From the NCBI GenBank assembly GCA_031371615.1, contig JANMJY010000194.1, forward strand, positions 1 to 23,283: a DNA stretch of 23,283 nt, read 5' to 3'. The translations under genes and the position numbers were made by a program. Below the pieces are notes generated by a model. The model saw only the letters and a list, made by a program, of their open reading frames with translations. It was not told the origin of the DNA and did not search any database. The DNA is from Gaiellasilicea sp031371615 (GTDB lineage Bacteria; Actinomycetota; Thermoleophilia; Gaiellales; Gaiellaceae). Positions 21,488 through 23,283 of the stretch are shown piece after piece. The stretch's first letter is position 1, and the number at the start of each line of letters is the position of its first letter.

Positions 21488-21861
21488 CGCTCGACCATCA
21501 CCGACGTGGACTTGACGACACCGGCGGCACTCATGCCCGCTCGCAGGGCGAGCTCCTCGACGGACTCACGGGTGACGATCGCGACCACGCGCACCGGCTC
21601 GGTGACGTCGATCTCGATCCGCGCGATCAGGCCGTCCACCTCGACGGAGCGGACGATCCCGCGGAAACGGTTGCGAGCAGAGAGCGTCTGCTCTCCGACG
21701 CGGCCGCGAAGCCGCTCCACCTCGGCGGCGGAGACGACGCGACGGTTCGCGGAGTCGCGCTCGACCCGGAGCTTGCCGGCGCGGTCCCAACGGCGCAGCG
21801 TGTCGACGCTGATCCCGAGAGCCCGAGCTGCCTCTGCAGCCGACAACGTTTGCCTAGGCAT
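21484..21861 (-). CDS. Mop/TOBE-domain transcriptional regulator with MerR/excisionase-type HTH
   Basis: A 125-residue protein in two parts. Residues 1-55 form a MerR/excisionase-like helix-turn-helix with LSAAEAARALGISVDTLRRW and a wing (SANRRVVSAAEVERL). Residues 60-125 are a molybdate-binding Mop/TOBE domain (LSARNRFRGIVRSVEVDG ... AGVVKSTSVMVE). This layout is a ModE analogue: molybdate occupancy of the Mop domain would set DNA binding and thus transporter expression. It leads the operon and is coupled to modA by GTGA. No Shine-Dalgarno precedes the ATG; TATTGT lies seven bases upstream, suggesting a leaderless mRNA. A tandem repeat, probably the operator, overlaps the start (see next entry). 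The ligand is inferred from the family and neighbours. Confidence 0.88.
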   Translation of the reverse strand: MPRQTLSAAEAARALGISVDTLRRWDRAGKLRVERDSANRRVVSAAEVERLRGRVGEQTLSARNRFRGIVRSVEVDGLIARIEIDVTEPVRVVAIVTRESVEELALRAGMSAAGVVKSTSVMVER

Positions 21862-21874
21862 TGCCTAGACAATA
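21850..21874 (-). promoter_or_regulatory. Tandem palindromic repeat overlapping the mod regulator start and -10 box
   Basis: Two abutting 11-base units occur on the plus strand: TTGCCTAGGCA (21850-21860) and TTGCCTAGACA (21861-21871). The first contains the perfect palindrome TGCCTAGGCA; the second differs by one base. They cover the first codons of the regulator and abut TATTGT (minus strand, 21874-21869), the likely -10 box. A repressor bound here would block its own promoter. The sequence does not resemble the E. coli ModE box. Confidence 0.5.
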
Positions 21875-21878
21875 ACAA

Positions 21879-23283
21879 CTAAAGAGGGATGTTTCCGTGC
21901 TTGCGCTTCGGCCTCGGCTCGCGCTTGCTCAGCGAGACCTCGAGCGCCGAGATCAAGATCGGCCGCGTCCGGCGCGGCTCGATCACCTCGTCGACGTAGC
22001 CGCGCTCAGCCGCGTGGTAGGGGTTCGCGAAGCGCTCCTTGTAGTCGGCGATCAGTTCGGCGCGGCGCGCCTCCGGGTCGGCGGCCTCCTCGAGCTCCTT
22101 GCGGAAGATGATGTTGACGGCGCCCTCCGGCCCCATCACGGCGACCTCGGCAGTCGGCCAGGCGACGTTGAAGTCGGCGCGGATGTGCTTCGAGCTCATG
22201 ACGTCGTACGCCCCGCCGTACGCCTTGCGGGTGATCACGGTCAACTTCGGCACGGTCGCCTCGGCGTAGGCGTACAGGAGCTTGGCGCCGTGGCGGATGA
22301 TCCCGCCCCACTCCTGCTCGGTGCCCGGCAGAAAGCCGGGCACGTCGACGAGAGTGACGAGCGGGATGTTGAAGGCGTCGCACGTCCGGACGAACCGAGC
22401 TGCCTTGACCGACGCGTCGATGTCGAGCACTCCGGCGAGCGCGGCCGGCTGATTGCCGACGACCCCGACGGAGTGGCCGCCGAGGCGGGCGAAGCCGCAG
22501 ACGACGTTCGCCGCCCAGTGAGGCTGCACCTCGAGGAACTCGGCGTCGTCCACGACCTTCGCGATCACCTGCTTCATGTCGTACGGCTTGGTCGCCTCGT
22601 CCGGGACGAACGTGTCCAGCTCGGGGGCCTCGCGGTCGACGGGGTCGGAGGGAGCCGCGTACGGTGCTCGTTCGAGGTTGTTCTGCGGCAGAAACGAGAG
22701 CAGATAGCGCGCGTCCTCGAGGCACGCCTCCTCGTCGGGGGCGGTGAAGTGCGCCACTCCCGACTTCGAGGCGTGCGTCACGGCCCCGCCGAGCTCCTCG
22801 AACGAGACCTCCTCGCCGGTGACCGTCTTCACGACGTCGGGGCCGGTGATGAACATGTACGACGAGCCCTCGGCCATCAAGACGAAGTCGGTGATCGCCG
22901 GCGAGTAGACGGCGCCGCCGGCGCACGGGCCGAGCACGAGCGAGATCTGCGGGACGACGCCCGAGGCCTGCACGTTCCGCCAGAAGATCTCCGCGTAGCC
23001 GGCGAGCGAGACGACGCCCTCCTGGATCCGCGCGCCGCCGGAGTCGTTGATCCCGATCACTGGACAGCCGTACTTGACCGCCATGTCCATCACCTTGCAG
23101 ATCTTCTCGGCGAACACCTCGGAGAGCGAGCCGCCAAAGACGGTGAAGTCCTGGGAGAAGACGAAGACCTTGCGGCCGAAGATCTCGCCGTAGCCGGTGA
23201 CGACCGCGTCGCCGTACGGCCGGTTCGCCATCGAGTCGAAGTCCGGGTTCCGGTGCCGGACGTAACGGTCGAGCTCGACGAAC
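21879..23283 (-). CDS. pccB: Acyl-CoA carboxylase carboxyltransferase (beta) subunit, start outside the window
   Basis: The reading frame runs past the ORF's first Met (23231) to the window edge with VELDRYVRHRNPDFD, so roughly the first 60 residues are missing. It transfers the carboxyl group from biotin to acetyl- or propionyl-CoA, working with the alpha/BCCP chain. Visible: INDSGGARIQEGVVSLAGY, LGPCAGGAVYSPAITDF (acyl-CoA oxyanion loop), SYMFITGPDVVKTVTGE, the C-terminal VDVPGFLPGTEQEWGGIIRHG and AYGGAYDVMSSKH, and the tail RKHGNIPL, all standard for actinobacterial AccD/PccB. Substrate choice (acetyl versus propionyl) is not decided. It lies 17 bases upstream of the molybdate regulator on the same strand, so it may also feed that operon. 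Confidence 0.93.
   Translation of the reverse strand, partial: FVELDRYVRHRNPDFDSMANRPYGDAVVTGYGEIFGRKVFVFSQDFTVFGGSLSEVFAEKICKVMDMAVKYGCPVIGINDSGGARIQEGVVSLAGYAEIFWRNVQASGVVPQISLVLGPCAGGAVYSPAITDFVLMAEGSSYMFITGPDVVKTVTGEEVSFEELGGAVTHASKSGVAHFTAPDEEACLEDARYLLSFLPQNNLERAPYAAPSDPVDREAPELDTFVPDEATKPYDMKQVIAKVVDDAEFLEVQPHWAANVVCGFARLGGHSVGVVGNQPAALAGVLDIDASVKAARFVRTCDAFNIPLVTLVDVPGFLPGTEQEWGGIIRHGAKLLYAYAEATVPKLTVITRKAYGGAYDVMSSKHIRADFNVAWPTAEVAVMGPEGAVNIIFRKELEEAADPEARRAELIADYKERFANPYHAAERGYVDEVIEPRRTRPILISALEVSLSKREPRPKRKHGNIPL

Noticed and set aside
1..23283. CRISPR array, tRNA, rRNA, insertion sequence or prophage
   Set aside because: No regularly spaced repeats, cloverleaf with T-loop signature, transposase, integrase or phage structural motifs were seen on either strand.

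Overview
The window reads as a chromosomal segment of a high-GC actinobacterium. The gene mix fits a deep-branching class such as Thermoleophilia (Gaiellales or Solirubrobacterales-like): a CitA-type citrate synthase, a fused biotin carboxylase/BCCP subunit, many GTG starts, very tight packing and several start codons without a Shine-Dalgarno sequence. This placement is inference from style and content. I saw no phage genes, insertion sequences, CRISPR arrays, tRNA or rRNA.

Layout. 1-4401: a central-carbon block, with a HEAT-repeat gene (cut by the window edge) and citrate synthase on the minus strand, divergent from malate dehydrogenase, an atypical SDR protein and a PDZ/Lon-type membrane protease on the plus strand. 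A frameshifted scrap of an isocitrate dehydrogenase C-terminus lies directly before malate dehydrogenase. 4402-8651: a small four-cysteine protein, a LapA-like membrane protein, a PLP aminotransferase (minus), a DEAD-box helicase and a short-form S-adenosylhomocysteine hydrolase. 8652-11366 (minus): succinyl-CoA synthetase beta and alpha genes with a methyltransferase gene between them. 11400-13411 (plus): a lipoprotein, a structured RNA-like region with two hairpins whose loops are complementary, a 56-residue Asp-rich peptide with an excellent ribosome binding site, and a JmjC/cupin-4 oxygenase overlapping the peptide gene. 13359-15990 (minus): a sucrase/ferredoxin-like protein without a visible start for its conserved N-terminus, and acyl-CoA carboxylase alpha. 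16013-18979: a CDP-alcohol phosphatidyltransferase (plus), two small minus-strand genes (Cys4 zinc-binding; acidic, possibly carboxylase epsilon-like), a 35-residue Trp-rich membrane peptide, and a membrane GGDEF/HD-GYP protein. 18976-21861 (minus): a molybdate operon, regulator-modA-modB-modC, whose regulator start lies in a tandem palindromic repeat. 21879-23283 (minus, cut): acyl-CoA carboxylase carboxyltransferase.

Working together: citrate synthase, malate dehydrogenase and SucCD are TCA-cycle enzymes. AccC/BCCP and the carboxyltransferase should form one biotin-dependent acyl-CoA carboxylase. The mod genes form a self-contained uptake and sensing unit. The most novel candidate is the Asp-rich peptide plus JmjC oxygenase pair, which looks like a peptide substrate and its modifying enzyme. 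The Trp-rich 35-residue peptide before the c-di-GMP enzyme is the second. Four of five convergent gene pairs have no intergenic space, and several starts have a -10-like hexamer 6-9 nt upstream with no Shine-Dalgarno, suggesting leaderless transcripts.
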